DNA of 64,000 nucleotides, from assembly GCA_039621445.1 (NCBI GenBank), contig CP154954.1:21066642-21130641 (forward strand). The letters run 5' to 3'. A program made the translations under genes and the position numbers. The stretch is from Euglena gracilis. Lineage: Eukaryota; Euglenida; Euglenophyceae; Euglenales. Of the stretch, positions 9,811 to 20,739 are shown one piece after another (positions within the stretch are counted from its first letter, which is position 1; each line of letters opens with the position of its first letter). The notes under the pieces were generated by a model. That model did no database searches. It was not told the origin of the DNA and saw nothing but the letters and a program-made list of their open reading frames with translations.

Positions 9811-11198
9811 AGGGGGTCCAGCTTGGAAGACTGCATGCGAGTACGGCTATTCCGCACCCACACGCGGTCACCGGGACTATACACAGGTGACTTGAAATTC
9901 TGCAAAAACGATTTCCGTTTAGTTGCATGAATATCAGTGACTCGCTTCTGGACTGCAGAACGTAGATTTTCTACGTCCGCAAACCAGGTCTCGCAACTGA
10001 CACTCTTTCGGGCGGGTCTCTCCGAAGGGACATCCCCTATGGCCGGAGGGTCCCGTCCGAAAACTAATTTATAGGGTGAGTGAGGTAAAACCAACCCTGG
10101 TAGGGTATTGATATAAAACAAAGACCATGGTAGCACTGATATCCAGTTGCTGCGCGAGTCAGCCAGTGAAAGGCGAAGCATATTCACGACGGATTTCACG
10201 GCTGCCTCGGCTCTACCGTTGCCTTTGGGTCGGTATATAATGGAAAAATGTTGCTCAATTCCGAGTAAACCGCACAAAGTGGTGAAAAACCTTGAAGAAA
10301 TCAAATGGTCTTGATCACTCACAATTTCATTCGGCAAACCCATTAAGCAAACACATTTCTCCAAAAATATAGTTGCCAAAAATTGGGCAGTCAACCCTGA
10401 CTTCTGGCATGGAATGGCTACAATGTACCCACTCAGCCTGCAGACGACAACAAAAACGTAATCGTAAATTTTGTCGTCCGTTCCTTAGCACGGTTCTAAT
10501 TCTAGAAAATCCATGCAGAGGGATGTAATAATGTCAGTGGGTACGGGGAAAAAATCCATCGTACCAGGGGGGGTACCTCTGCGGGGTTTTACCGCTTGAC
10601 AAATTTGACACCGTTGCGCTATTCGCAAACAGCGTGAGTAAAGCTCTTTCTCGCTCAGGGTTGCGCAATACCTGCGGCCCACCAACGAAAGAAGTTTGGG
10701 GGCCCCAGGGTGACCGTGGTTGTGATAGCACAAAATCACATCACCAACCAGGTCCTGGGGGACACAATATTTGTAACCCGATTCATTGCGAAAAACCAAC
10801 CGTAAAGGTGAAAGAGTGAAATTCTCCAGCACTTCGCCATTGCGAAGTCTGGTTACAATGGTGTCATACACCGGATCACGACTATAATCCCATTCGCGAA
10901 AGAACAGTGGGGAAGGGGACTCCGTGCGCGTTATACGCTGGGGTCCAGACGTGCTTCCACGTCGGCGCCTTCCACGCACTGGTGCGACCAGGATTAGTTT
11001 TGAAACCGGAAAAGAATCCAAAAGATTATCCGCAACGTCGTTTCGACGTGCGTATTCGTCAGCTTCCTGACTTCCATGAAAAGTCGCGTCTCCCTCATCC
11101 GGGTTCCCATGGTAATACCAAGGGGCCCGACTGAGCGGATCCGCTACTTTCTGTGTGTGACCAGGGGTATAAATAACCACAAGGTTGAATTGACTCAA
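9783..11198 (-). pseudogene. Chromovirus integrase (zinc-binding and core domains)
   Basis: Two same-frame ORFs (10485-11198 and 9783-10394) split by stop codons. The first ends with an HHCC-type zinc region (CYHNHGHPG...RCQICQAVK) and the start of the core (MDFLELEPC). The second holds DQDHLISSRFF and FSIIYRPKGNGRAEAAVKSV, covering the later catalytic Asp and the Glu of the D,D-E triad. Integrase joins cDNA to host DNA. The stops between 10395 and 10484 remove part of the core, so this copy is inactive. Confidence 0.85.
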
Positions 11199-11277
11199 GA
11201 ACTCATGTCATCTGCATCGCCTTCCGACCGATGACATGGCCTTGTTCAAATCCTCGGTGTACCAGTGTTGGAGACTC

Positions 11278-11994
11278 TCATGATCGGCCTTGACGAGGAT
11301 CTGGACGAGGCTGCTGGCGACCCAGCTGCGAAATTTCTGGAGTATAAGCACGATTGCGTAGGTTTCCTTCTCGATATATTATACTCCACTTGACTTGACC
11401 TTTGCCGTCGTCGCCCTGTAGCTTTCTGCTGAAGAAAGCCACAGGTCGGAGTTCATCTGCCGCGTTTTGCTGGCTAAGAACTCCGCCAACAGCGTAATCG
11501 CTGCTGTCGACTTCCAGCACATATGGTTTGTACCGGTCCGCGATTTCGAGGACAACATTCTCCAAAAGCAAAACCTTGATTTTTTCAATGGCCTCACGCT
11601 TTTGGTCATCCCAAATGACTTTGGTGTTGTCAACAGCCCGGTTTTTGAGCTGTTTGGTGAGGGGCACCGCGATTTTCGCGAAGTCCTTCATATATATCGC
11701 GTAGTATTGGGCTAATCCCAAAAATCATTTGAGGTGAGTAATCGTTTTGATTACCTCAGGTGTCCATTTCTTAATGGCTTCTAGTTTGCTCGGAGCGGCT
11801 TTCCGCTGCCCATTGCTGAGGATGTGGCCGAAAAATTTTATAAGTTCGCGAAACAGACGCATTTCGCGCCTTTCGCGAAAAGCACATGTTTTTGAAATGC
11901 AGTTAATACCGCGCAAACATGGTGGAAGTGAGTTTGAGGATATCTTCGCTCGATTTTGCGGATGGTGGTGGTGTTCCCACCAGCACATCATCAA
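11278..11994 (-). pseudogene. Chromovirus RT connection and RNase H
   Basis: Same-frame ORFs 11725-11994 and 11278-11721 separated by one in-frame TGA (11725-11727). The first gives the RT thumb (LIKFFGHILSNGQ...KLEAIKKWTPEVIKT). Directly after the TGA comes FLGLAQYYAIYMKDFAKIAVPL, the conserved connection motif, then the RNase H start VLEVDSSDYAVGGVLSQ and PVAFFSRKL. RNase H is cut short by a frame change near 11380. Confidence 0.85.
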
Positions 11995-14509
11995 CGTACA
12001 CGATGGTAAACGGCAAATCGCGTAGAACCCATTGAATCATGCGTTGAAACATGGCTGGGCCATTCTTAACACCCATGGGGAGTACCGTCCATTGGTACAC
12101 ACCCTTGGATGTCACGAATGCCGTGTATGGTTGTGATTCGGGGTGCAAGTGCATTTGGTGAAAACCGTCCTCCAGATCGTAAATTGAACACAACCGGTTT
12201 TCCGATTGTTTGGTGATCAAATCCTCGATCAGGGGGAGCGGGAAGGGATCATCCCTTGTCTGGGAGTTCAGGTACCGGTAATCCAGCACCAGTCTCCATT
12301 TCTTATGGCCTGAGGGGTCTGGGGGTTTAGGAACAACAACTGCCTGGGATGTCCAGTCGCTTTTCGAGGGTACAATCCACTTGCGCTGAATAAACTTCTC
12401 AATCATTTCATTGAGAGCTTGTTCGCGTTCTCCCGAACAACGAAAAAATTTACGGTGCATTGGTTTGGCTCCTTCCTTCAGCTCGATCTTACAAACACCG
12501 AACGGACCGCGTATCGCGGGGTCGATGTCGCACGCGTATACTGGATTTTCCAGCACACCATGAAATTCGCGGGTAATCCGCGAACAGAATTCAGCTGATT
12601 TAGGATGCTGACCTGCACTCTCGATGACTGCGGAAACTACCAGGGTATCCCTGGGGCTACCGAGCTTCCTCGGCACCGCGAATTCGGACATTCCGAATGC
12701 ATCGAAGAAACATACGCGAAAAATGATTTCTTGCAAGGGTGGTAATATTTTACCACAAAAATCCTCAAAATTCGGTACATTAGTGGGTAAATACCACCAA
12801 CGAAAACACACATACGATAGTTGGGTGAACCATTCCGCTTCCGGAATGATGGGTATGAGAATAACTACACGGGCTTCATCCCGCAGAATTTTCTCAACCA
12901 CACATCCGATAAGTTTTGGGGGAGGGTGCATCCATAACACCGTATGACCCCAAAATTTATCAAATGCGTTGGAGTGTTGTGACCAATGACGTGGCAAACG
13001 GGCATGTGCATTGGATGAAAAGGCATCGATTTCCAATGCCAAATCAAAAGAGTCAGCCAATGTCGCGATTTTGGAAAACCATCGTTCCAAAATGCGATAT
13101 TGACCAAAATTGAAAGCATTCCAGACGCGTTTCGCGTATTCATGCACCCGATTTCCGGGTAGGAGTGAAGAAACACAACGAATGGATCCACAAACATGCG
13201 GGCTGTCTTCCACTACCTCAAGGGTTAATCCCAAAGGAGTTTGGACAGGTTGAGGTATTCCCCATTCCGCATCAAATTCGTACCAAGTGTAATCGGGATG
13301 GTGATTAGGAATGACGCTTTTCGCGTTTCCAAACAACGAGGCTAATCCGCGTTGTTGGAGTACTCGGTGTATTTCCGCGCATTGCGGGCTACAACCAAGT
13401 GTATCATGTGGTGTGGATTCCGTTTTCGGAATTGCGATTAGTGTTGGATTTTGAACTAAACATCCACAATCGAAATCCGATTGGGTGGAAATTCTCCTGC
13501 AGTGCACACATTGGAAGGAAGTGTTGTGGTGTGACGGGTGTGCGTGTAAGTGGGTGTCGGTGGCATTAGCCGGTGAGTCTTGTACAGGTGTGCCTGGATT
13601 CGGCACAACTGGTGGGAAACGGAGTGGTGGTGTTGCTGGGCGACTACTCAACACCGTGATCACTGCAGGCCTTTGGGCTTTCGTCTTGTAACCCAGTGGA
13701 ACGGCGGGGGTACCGCTACTCGCTTGCCCTACCTCATGTGGAACGCATGTAGGTGTGTCATTGGGTAGGGGGGAGGCTTTCTCAGTACCCCGGGTGTGGA
13801 AAACGGTTGTTGGTGTGGTTGATAACGGTGTTGCCATTGTGGGTAACGGTGTTGGAAAAGTGGTGGTCACCCTGGTGGATGCCAACGGTGATGGTGGTTT
13901 GGGTGGCATTGAAGTGGTGGGTGCTGTGCGCAAACCGTGGGAGTGGCAATCCACAACCAATCGGTACTGGCATAAAAATGGGTATCCCAAAATTACGTCA
14001 GACCCGTGAATTCCGGACTCGTAACCCCAAATATTGGTGAAATGTTGTAATTGTGGGGGGTGTGAGTGATGCTTGGGAATGATGGGCATGATTATCTCGA
14101 GCACACATCCCAAATCACCACCGCACATGGGGGTATTATCCGCGGTTGTAATTTTGATCGGTTTCTTGGCGCTTACCAAGAGATGGGTCGGTATCAACCC
14201 CAACCGAAAGAGCAGTGCAATGCAACAACCAGTGTCAATGAGAATTTTAACTTTGGTGGCGAAATTTTCAATGCGGATTTCCGTTTGGACGAGTAATTCC
14301 ATTGGTGGTACGCAAAGTGAAGGGTCTGGCGGAAATACGTTTGCATGCCAACTTTCCCATGAACCCTTTCCTACTTTGCTCAGCATTCCGAGCAGAAATG
14401 TGGAGTGGGGGGTAGGGGACCCGAAATAATTCCGGGTACCAACCGGGAAGGCGGATGGGCAGGGGGGGCAAGGTTGATCAGGTCTTACCTGCATCTGTTC
14501 ATCAGCCAA
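11903..14509 (-). pseudogene. Chromovirus protease and reverse transcriptase
   Basis: An 868-codon frame. An aspartic protease is marked by KILIDTGC (active D-T-G) at about residue 90. A long Pro/Thr-rich and globular linker follows. RT starts near residue 690: WRLVLDYRYLN, IYDLEDGFHQMHLHPE (first catalytic Asp), LPMGVKNGPAMFQRM and IVYVDDVLVG (catalytic YVDD). The frame is lost near 11910, where two other phases continue the RT. It is preceded in the same phase by the gag frame, separated by a single TAG (14540-14542). Confidence 0.9.
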
Positions 14510-14539
14510 GAGGTCCGTGCCCTCGGACCTCGGGCTCCC

Positions 14540-15931
14540 CTACTCCAAGTCCGAACCGGCCACATAGCCGGCAACGGACTTGTTGGTGGAGTAGATGGAA
14601 TTCAATGAACCCACCGCCATTCGGGCTTCATTAAATTCCCCGTCCGAGGTCTCATCCCCCTCCCTGCCCGAATCCGGGGTGTCCTCCTCCAAACAAGAAA
14701 TCTTGAAACCGACTTTTCGCCGGTTGGAGGAGTTACCACGGTCCTCGCGGCGCTTACCGCGATTTCCGTAGCCGGGCTGGGGGGAACGAGATCTGGGACA
14801 TTTGGATGAGTGGTGGTCCTTGGAACCGCAAAGTGAACAACGAGATTTGTGGCGGGATTCCGCATAACGGGGGGAACAGTATTCCGTTCTTCTGTCATAC
14901 CGTCGTGGTGAACAGATTTCCCGTCGACCATGACCGGTGTACCGGGGTTTCCCCGGTGACTCGCGCGAAGAGGATGATCCACTTCGTGAACGAGATTGTG
15001 AAGAATCGCGATTGAAATCCCGTTTTCGGGTAGGAGGGTCAGGTGACCGACCGCGAGAAGGACGAGTTTCCCGACCATCAAGCGATGGTGACTTTGGCCT
15101 ACTACCGGTTCTAAAGCGGTTCTCCGAAGAACGTGAAACTCCCGATTGACGTGAAAACGCCGAGGAACCCGATCCCCGTGAGGAGGTCGAGCCCCTTGGG
15201 CTTCCAATACGCTTTCGCGCATCGGGATTCGGGCATTCCCGAGACATGTGACAAGATTTGTTGCACAAAAAGCACAGTTTATCCGTGCCTTGGTCCGAAG
15301 AACGCTGATTCCGCGTTTTTGGTCCCGTGGTGGGTGATCTTGGTGACATGGGGGATTTTTGCAACGCATTAACCGCACCCGCAGGGATTCTCGCGGTGGG
15401 ATGCGTTTGAAAAGCGGACTGTATTTGTCCCAAAACTTGTGTAAGCTTGAGTTGCTTTGACACATAATTACAACGTTGGGCAAGAGTCATCTCATGCCTC
15501 GCCAACTCCTCGCGATGGATATCCTTCACGAGGGATGGAGTGAAATGCAACAAAACCGCATGGAATTGTTCGCGCATTTGCTTCTCGCTAAGTTCATCAA
15601 CTTCGGAAGCAAGTGCTAACCATTTGGCATACCAAAGGTCAATGGATTTCCATTTGCGATCCGATGGCGCGCTTTGTCGCCATTTTTTCTCCAGGGTAAT
15701 CCTGGTGACCAAGCTTGAGTTGGTTGAAGCGTATTGCTCAACCAGGTCATCGAATGATACGCCATTACGTATCACCAAATTGCGTGCGCGTTCTCGCTCC
15801 TCCCTCGGTAGGCAATCGATGAATTCAGTCTTGACTACCTCGGGATTCGGGTCTTGGGTGGGTCCCTTTAGTGCCCAGTAGTACTCCCAGTCCCGAAAAA
15901 TTGTCTCCATGTGGTTGCATCCCCGTCCCAT
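14540..15931 (-). CDS. Chromovirus Gag C-terminal part with two zinc knuckles
   Basis: A 463-codon frame with a retrotransposon gag core (FIDCLPREERERARNLVIRN...WYAKWLALASEVDELSEKQMREQFHAVLLHF) followed by two CX2CX4HX4C zinc knuckles (CFLCNKSCHMSREC and CSLCGSKDHHSSKC) in an Arg/Ser-rich tail. Zinc knuckles bind genomic RNA during packaging. It ends in a TAG that lies in frame with the protease-RT ORF. Confidence 0.9.
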   Translation of the reverse strand: MGRGCNHMETIFRDWEYYWALKGPTQDPNPEVVKTEFIDCLPREERERARNLVIRNGVSFDDLVEQYASTNSSLVTRITLEKKWRQSAPSDRKWKSIDLWYAKWLALASEVDELSEKQMREQFHAVLLHFTPSLVKDIHREELARHEMTLAQRCNYVSKQLKLTQVLGQIQSAFQTHPTARIPAGAVNALQKSPMSPRSPTTGPKTRNQRSSDQGTDKLCFLCNKSCHMSRECPNPDARKRIGSPRGSTSSRGSGSSAFSRQSGVSRSSENRFRTGSRPKSPSLDGRETRPSRGRSPDPPTRKRDFNRDSSQSRSRSGSSSSRESPGKPRYTGHGRREICSPRRYDRRTEYCSPRYAESRHKSRCSLCGSKDHHSSKCPRSRSPQPGYGNRGKRREDRGNSSNRRKVGFKISCLEEDTPDSGREGDETSDGEFNEARMAVGSLNSIYSTNKSVAGYVAGSDLE

Positions 15932-18683
15932 TGGGGTTTCACCTTGTTCGCGACTGCGATGGTGCCCTTGAAGTCTCTCTGAATAACCCGCCGACCCTCG
16001 GTGGTATTCCAGGGGTTTGGGTCCGGGTAATTCTTAACACCAAACGCGTTTCGCGGATTTTCCGCTCCATGTGTACCCCGTGCAGTATTTCCCGCACCAA
16101 GTGTAGGGGTGGCAGGATTTTCCTGCGGGATTTGCGAAAAATGTGGTGAAATTATCCCGGTGGGGCGGGTTTCCCGCCGAAAACGCAATGGGTGATCTGG
16201 TATTCCAGAACCCGTTGGTGGTTGGTATGATCGCGAATGCGATACATGACCAATACCAGGTGTGGGGTGTTGGCTCATTCCTCGTACAAGGTTGGAATGT
16301 TGAACTTCTTGGTGGAGACTCGAATTTTCGAGCGGTGGATCAATTTCCTCATCATAAATGTCCTGTGAAAAGTGGGTTTGTGGTGTGGGCAAATGCAAAG
16401 GTGGTACATTTCGCGTTTTCGCGGGATTTTGCACCAAATTTGTGGTGGATGTAGGGATTCCTACTCCAGAAATGGTAATTTGAGAACGCGATTCCGGGAC
16501 ATTTGGAATACCAACCGCAGCGCTTACCGCGGTGGGTGGTGGCACAACCGGTACCGGAGTGGACATTTTATCCAAACTCGCGGACGAGTCATGCACCGTT
16601 TCTTCCAAATGTTCCACCAACTGGAGTTGGCCGCAAATACGGTCAACCTCAGTCTCCAAAAGCCTAATGCGTTTGCGGTAACGGGAAAAGTCTTCCAAGT
16701 GTGGCAACTTTTCAGAAACCAAGTGTCAGTCTTGGACAAGTTGTCCTTGGGACTCCTCCACATTCCGGACATTCCGGAGTTGACCCGCAACCGCTTTTAC
16801 TGCATTTGAGACAATTTGCAATTGGTGGGGTATCTTGGTGGGGGTTTCCGCGGTGGTGCGTGAATTTTCCGTGGTTGGCTTTTCCAACAACGCAGAAATT
16901 CGGCCATCCACCCATGAAACCTCATCTTCCATGGATCAGGCATTCCGATTCACAGATTCCTCAAGTTGGATCAAACTCGTTCAGAATGCTTGCAAGGTTT
17001 CCTTGTTGTCACCAAGCATTTTGTCATAAAATGAGCGAAATTCCGGTGACTCGGATATCCTAGCGCGCGAAACATTGGGAAGTGCGCGAATTTCTGCTAA
17101 TGTGGTGGACAACAAGGTACAACGGGTTTGCAATTCCCCAATAGCGGCTTGAATACCACTAAGGTCAGGAATTCGCTTGGAAAGTGCGGAAACATGCTCC
17201 TGCAAACCGACAACGGTGGCATTAATACCGCCAATGTCCGTTTGCATTTGTTGTTGCGCGAAATCCAACCGTTGTGCGCAATCCGCGATTTTCGCGTTCA
17301 AGGAGGTTAGTCCATCCTTATTTGCGACACAGTGGCAGGATTTTTGCTCCAGGTGTAAAATTCGTTCCTCCAAAAGCTGGATTTGTGTACGGGGAACAAA
17401 AGTTTCTTGCACTTTCGCCTGAAATTGCTTCAAGTGCTCGATTTCCGAGCAAAGATGCAAAATCTGTTGTTGGGCTTCTTGGAAAGAAGTGGTGAGTGCG
17501 GCAAAATGCTCAACCGCGACAAAGTTACCGATTTCCGGCATTTTGGGGGTGGCATTTTGCGCGTGTAACTGTTGCTGCAATTGCAGTAGCATTGTTGAAC
17601 AAGATTACACTTTGGCAAAAAGATGGCTCATACCATCTTGCACATGCAGAAACTTGGAATCATTCCGCGTTTCCGCTTCATGCAGTGTTTCACTGATTTG
17701 TTGGAAATTCTGTGGAAGTTGGATGCGCAAAATACTGTCAACACTTTCTCGAAAATGCTGAAGGTCTTTCCCCGCATTTTCAAAATTGTGTTGAAAATAT
17801 TTGCCGATTTCCTGCAAATAATTCCAGCAATATTCCAGTTTGGTGTTGACAACCCTTTGATTGTCCTCATCAAACTGCAAAACCTTGTTGAGCATGGTTG
17901 CACATTCCGCAACGCATTGGTGGACATGCAAAATTTGCTTGCTCAGCGGGTGATCCGCTGGAAGTTGACCGAGAATTCGGAAAACATCACCGGGGGTGAG
18001 GTTATCCCTCAAATCATCCTCATAGTCCTCCACAATGGACACGGTACCAGAGATTTCCGGTACCACCAGACGGTTCCATGGCAAAGCAGGGAAAACCGCA
18101 GTTTCCGCGGGTAATCCCGGCAATGCGCGAAATGGTGTGTGGGGTGGTAATTGAGGGGGGGGGGTTGGAAAAAACACGGTGTTTCCACCGAGGTGCACTC
18201 CAAAAGGCCCACCGGTGCTTCCACCGGGGATCTTTTGGGTGTGAACAGAGCAAAGGGCACATACCCCTCACTTTGTTCATGGGTGACATGGCTAACCAAG
18301 TGTAAGCGGGGTTTATCCCCACTATCCTTGTGATCCAAATGGGCTTGGGCAAGGGGATCATCCCCTCGCCGCATCAATGATGGGTGAACCGGGATGGAGG
18401 TAGGCATTTTTCCACCCACATCCCGCGCAATCAATGACAATGATGATGAAGAGGGTTCATTACCCCCTTGCAACAATAATGGCATTTCACCTTGTGACAA
18501 TGACAATTGATGCAATGTGTCTTCTTGTTGCTTGGGGGGTCGGGAATTGGAACTTGTTTCAATCGAATCGTTCCAATCCCCGCAATCTTCATCAAGATTG
18601 GTCAATGAAATCATCAACAAGTCATAATCAAATTTGTGGTTGGGGGTTGTGCACTGCATCTTTTGAGATGGGTAAAAAGGCAA
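15868..18683 (-). CDS. Chromovirus N-terminal Gag region (broken frames)
   Basis: Overlapping or abutting ORFs 18009-18683, 17605-18198, 16981-17592 and 15868-16722. The last three share one phase and are separated only by stops (TAA at 17605-17607, TGA at 16981-16983), so they look like one original long ORF. Content: Pro/Ser-rich start, then helical stretches rich in Gln/Leu (HLFAKV, LLQLQQQLH, EIEHLKQF, ILHLEQK) that look like coiled coil. The region adds about 2.8 kb upstream of the zinc-knuckle Gag, unusually long. No known domain recognised. Confidence 0.55.
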
Positions 18684-18903
18684 AAACCCAAAAATTCACA
18701 CAAATAAGCAGTGAAAAAGGGACCAGAAAGGTTGTATCGGCGAATACCGAACAGAGCCTCCTGAGACCTGTATCAGTGCTTAAAGGTTGGCCAGGGGCCA
18801 GGAACAGCACTTTCACCGTGTTTCACGGCTCAGTACGATCCTCACCACCAGTCAACCGCAGAGATTCTCTATGTAGAACGTCTGTGTAGGCTCGTTGCCT
18901 AAA
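18684..18903 (-). other. Chromovirus 5' leader
   Basis: Non-coding stretch between the PBS and the first gag frame. It would contain packaging and dimerisation signals. No specific motif recognised. Confidence 0.5.
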
Positions 18904-18913
18904 TCTGCTACCA
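18904..18913 (-). promoter_or_regulatory. Primer binding site
   Basis: TGGTAGCAGA on the minus strand lies directly next to the 5' LTR. TGG pairs with the universal CCA end of a tRNA. The primer tRNA species is not identified. Confidence 0.8.
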
Positions 18914-19318
18914 AGTGTACGTCCAAGGACTTCCCTTTGACCCTTTTCGCCCCGAAAAAGCCTGTTTTGCTTTTGTGCGCACCCACTTAGGTGAGTAAAA
19001 AATCCTTGGAGTAACAAACCCTTTCTCCGAATTCCCCTATGCTAAGGCAGAGCACAAAGCAAGTCGCTGTGAAAGGATTTTCCTTCACAGTCGTGTTCAG
19101 TCTTTTCAGAGGGTTATCCTCTTACTTCAAAACAGCCAGAATGTGAAGAATAGAATACCACTGTGGGGAAAAGAGATCACGCGAGCACGTGTGATACGTG
19201 TCGCTAATTCCCATAGGATCTGCCACGATCGTCAGGCTGTGTTCATCACAGCCGTCAGATTGTGACGTATCCTGACTCTGCAGGTTTCCTACAGAGCTGG
19301 CATCGTGCCTGGTACACA
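18914..19318 (-). repeat. Chromovirus 5' LTR
   Basis: Direct copy of 2539-2950. Outer flank 19319-19323 (AAAAG) repeats 2534-2538. Confidence 0.95.
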
Positions 19319-19323
19319 AAAAG

Positions 19324-20265
19324 TTGTCCTGGTTTAAAGCCATTCTTGCAGAAAAATTGCCAGCATCCTAGGGCAGATACAGATACGATCATATCATGCC
19401 CTTCCTTTTTTAAGTCTGGTCACACAAGAATTACTAAATTCAGCCAGTTGAACGCCACCATGGGCTGGGATTTTGCAGTACCCATACCCTCCCAGCTGAA
19501 GGTTGAAATCAAGAACCTCAAAAGATTTTCTGGTGCCAGTGGCAGGTTGACCATTTTTAAAAACACCCAAACATGTGCTGTACTCAGATTCATCCACCTG
19601 GGCCTGGGTGGGGGGGGGGGTGGACAGCACACAAAAGTTGTTCATCCATCAGTTTTGGAGGTAGCAAAGTTTGCTCCCCATATATGTAAAGGAATTCACT
19701 GCTGCAGTAAACACTGTAAAAGCCTTTGCAAAAAAGGCGGAGACTGTCCTAAAAAAAAGTGGACAGTCAGGTAGCACTCAGCTACCTGCAGAAATTGGGG
19801 GGGGAGAAAGAGCACCCAAACACAATTTTACATCCCCTTTTCAAGTGGTGCTGGGAAAGCAAAATTCATCTCCAGGTCCAGTGGGTTCTCTCAGAAATAT
19901 GGTGGCAGACCCCCTGACAAGGTTGTCACAAGACAGGGGTGATTATACCCTACTTCCATCATCTGTCAAAAAAATTGCAGATATTTTCCAAAACACATCA
20001 CCCCCTTAGTGGACATGTTTGCATCCCCGGGGAACACAAAGTTCCCAAAATTTTGCTTCAGATGGCCTCACCACCAGGTTTTTTTGGTGGATGCTCAAAA
20101 CTGCAGCCTGGATGGGGTAGAGGAAGTGTATGCCAACCCCCCTTGGAAAGTCATAATGCCCTGGCTCATCAAACTTTCCTTGAACAAACAGGTCAAATGC
20201 CTTTTAATAACCTCCATGTGCGTTTCAAGTGCATGGTGGCGCCTATTAACAAAAACGGGGTGTAA
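19324..20265 (+). pseudogene. DIRS-1 RNase H and downstream domain (continued)
   Basis: Continuation of the element cut at 2538. Plus-strand frames encode an RNase H-like stretch (NTVKAFAKKAETVLKK), then MVADPLTRLSQDRGDY, DMFASPGNTKFPKFCFRWPHH and EEVYANPPWKVI. The A-D-x-x-S/T-R...F...D-x-F-A-S/T...VYANPP series is the region between RNase H and the recombinase in DIRS elements. Multiple frames are used, so it is degraded. The same blocks occur on the minus strand at 20756-20968 (DIRS-3) and in DIRS-2. Confidence 0.75.
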
Positions 20266-20367
20266 ATGTTAGTGGTTCCCCCTGCCAATGGATGTTCACA
20301 AATTGCTGGGGAGAATCAATGTCCAGGCCAAAATGGCCCCTAGCCTGAAGCATTTTTCAGGTTCCTT

Positions 20368-20730
20368 TTGGAACAGCAAATAATGTCAAACTCACAAATT
20401 GACATAATCTTAAAAAGTAACTCTACTTTAATGAGATATGAAAGGGCCTTCAAAAAATTGTACGTGCTGCTGCAGGACAAGGGTCTGGACCCCTTGCAGG
20501 CCACCACCTTGGACATTGTGTCCAGCATCCTGGAGCTGCACAAGCTGTCGAGTGCTGAGGCCAGAAACGCTTTATTTGCTGTCACATCACTTCCTGGTTT
20601 CCACCATGTTTCTTTTCACCCTCTGCTGAAGATTGTCAGATCCTGTTGGAACAAAAATGTTCAGTGCAACCTTTTGAGTCCCTTACCCATCTTACGAAAC
20701 GTTGGGGAGGGGAGTCCACTGGAAATTATG
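20368..20730 (+). pseudogene. DIRS-1 tyrosine recombinase, N-terminal part
   Basis: Encodes the helical N-terminal (SAM-like) recombinase segment: SNSTLMRYERAFKKLYVLLQ...SSAEARNALFAVTSLPGFHHVSFHPLLK. It aligns residue by residue with the minus-strand copy at 23573-23986 (ARYDYAFRLLWGVL...AQARNAYSAVVQLPGFHMLRFLPLL). The catalytic C-terminal half is absent: sequence from about 20740 belongs to the oppositely oriented DIRS-3. Confidence 0.75.
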
Positions 20731-20739
20731 TCCACCAGT

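Larger units (their letters stand above)
2539..19318 (-). mobile_element. Complete 16.8-kb chromovirus (Ty3/gypsy LTR retrotransposon)
   Basis: Bounded by two near-identical direct repeats (2539-2950 and 18914-19318) and flanked by an exact 5-bp target duplication AAAAG (2534-2538, 19319-19323). On the minus strand the order is 5' LTR, PBS, gag (several frames), protease, RT, RNase H, integrase, chromodomain, a large extra ORF, PPT, 3' LTR. The protease-RT-RNaseH-integrase order and the chromodomain place it in the chromovirus branch of Ty3/gypsy. By eye the LTRs differ by about ten substitutions and three small indels, so insertion is fairly recent. Pol has frameshifts and stops and is probably inactive, while the extra ORF is intact over 1589 codons. 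The length is unusually large for the family. Confidence 0.95.

Noticed and set aside
19760-19790. Hairpin CAGGTAGC-ACTCA-GCTACCTG in DIRS-1 as part of the chromovirus hairpin swarm
   Set aside because: A single 8-bp stem outside the chromovirus is compatible with chance; no recurring loop class there.
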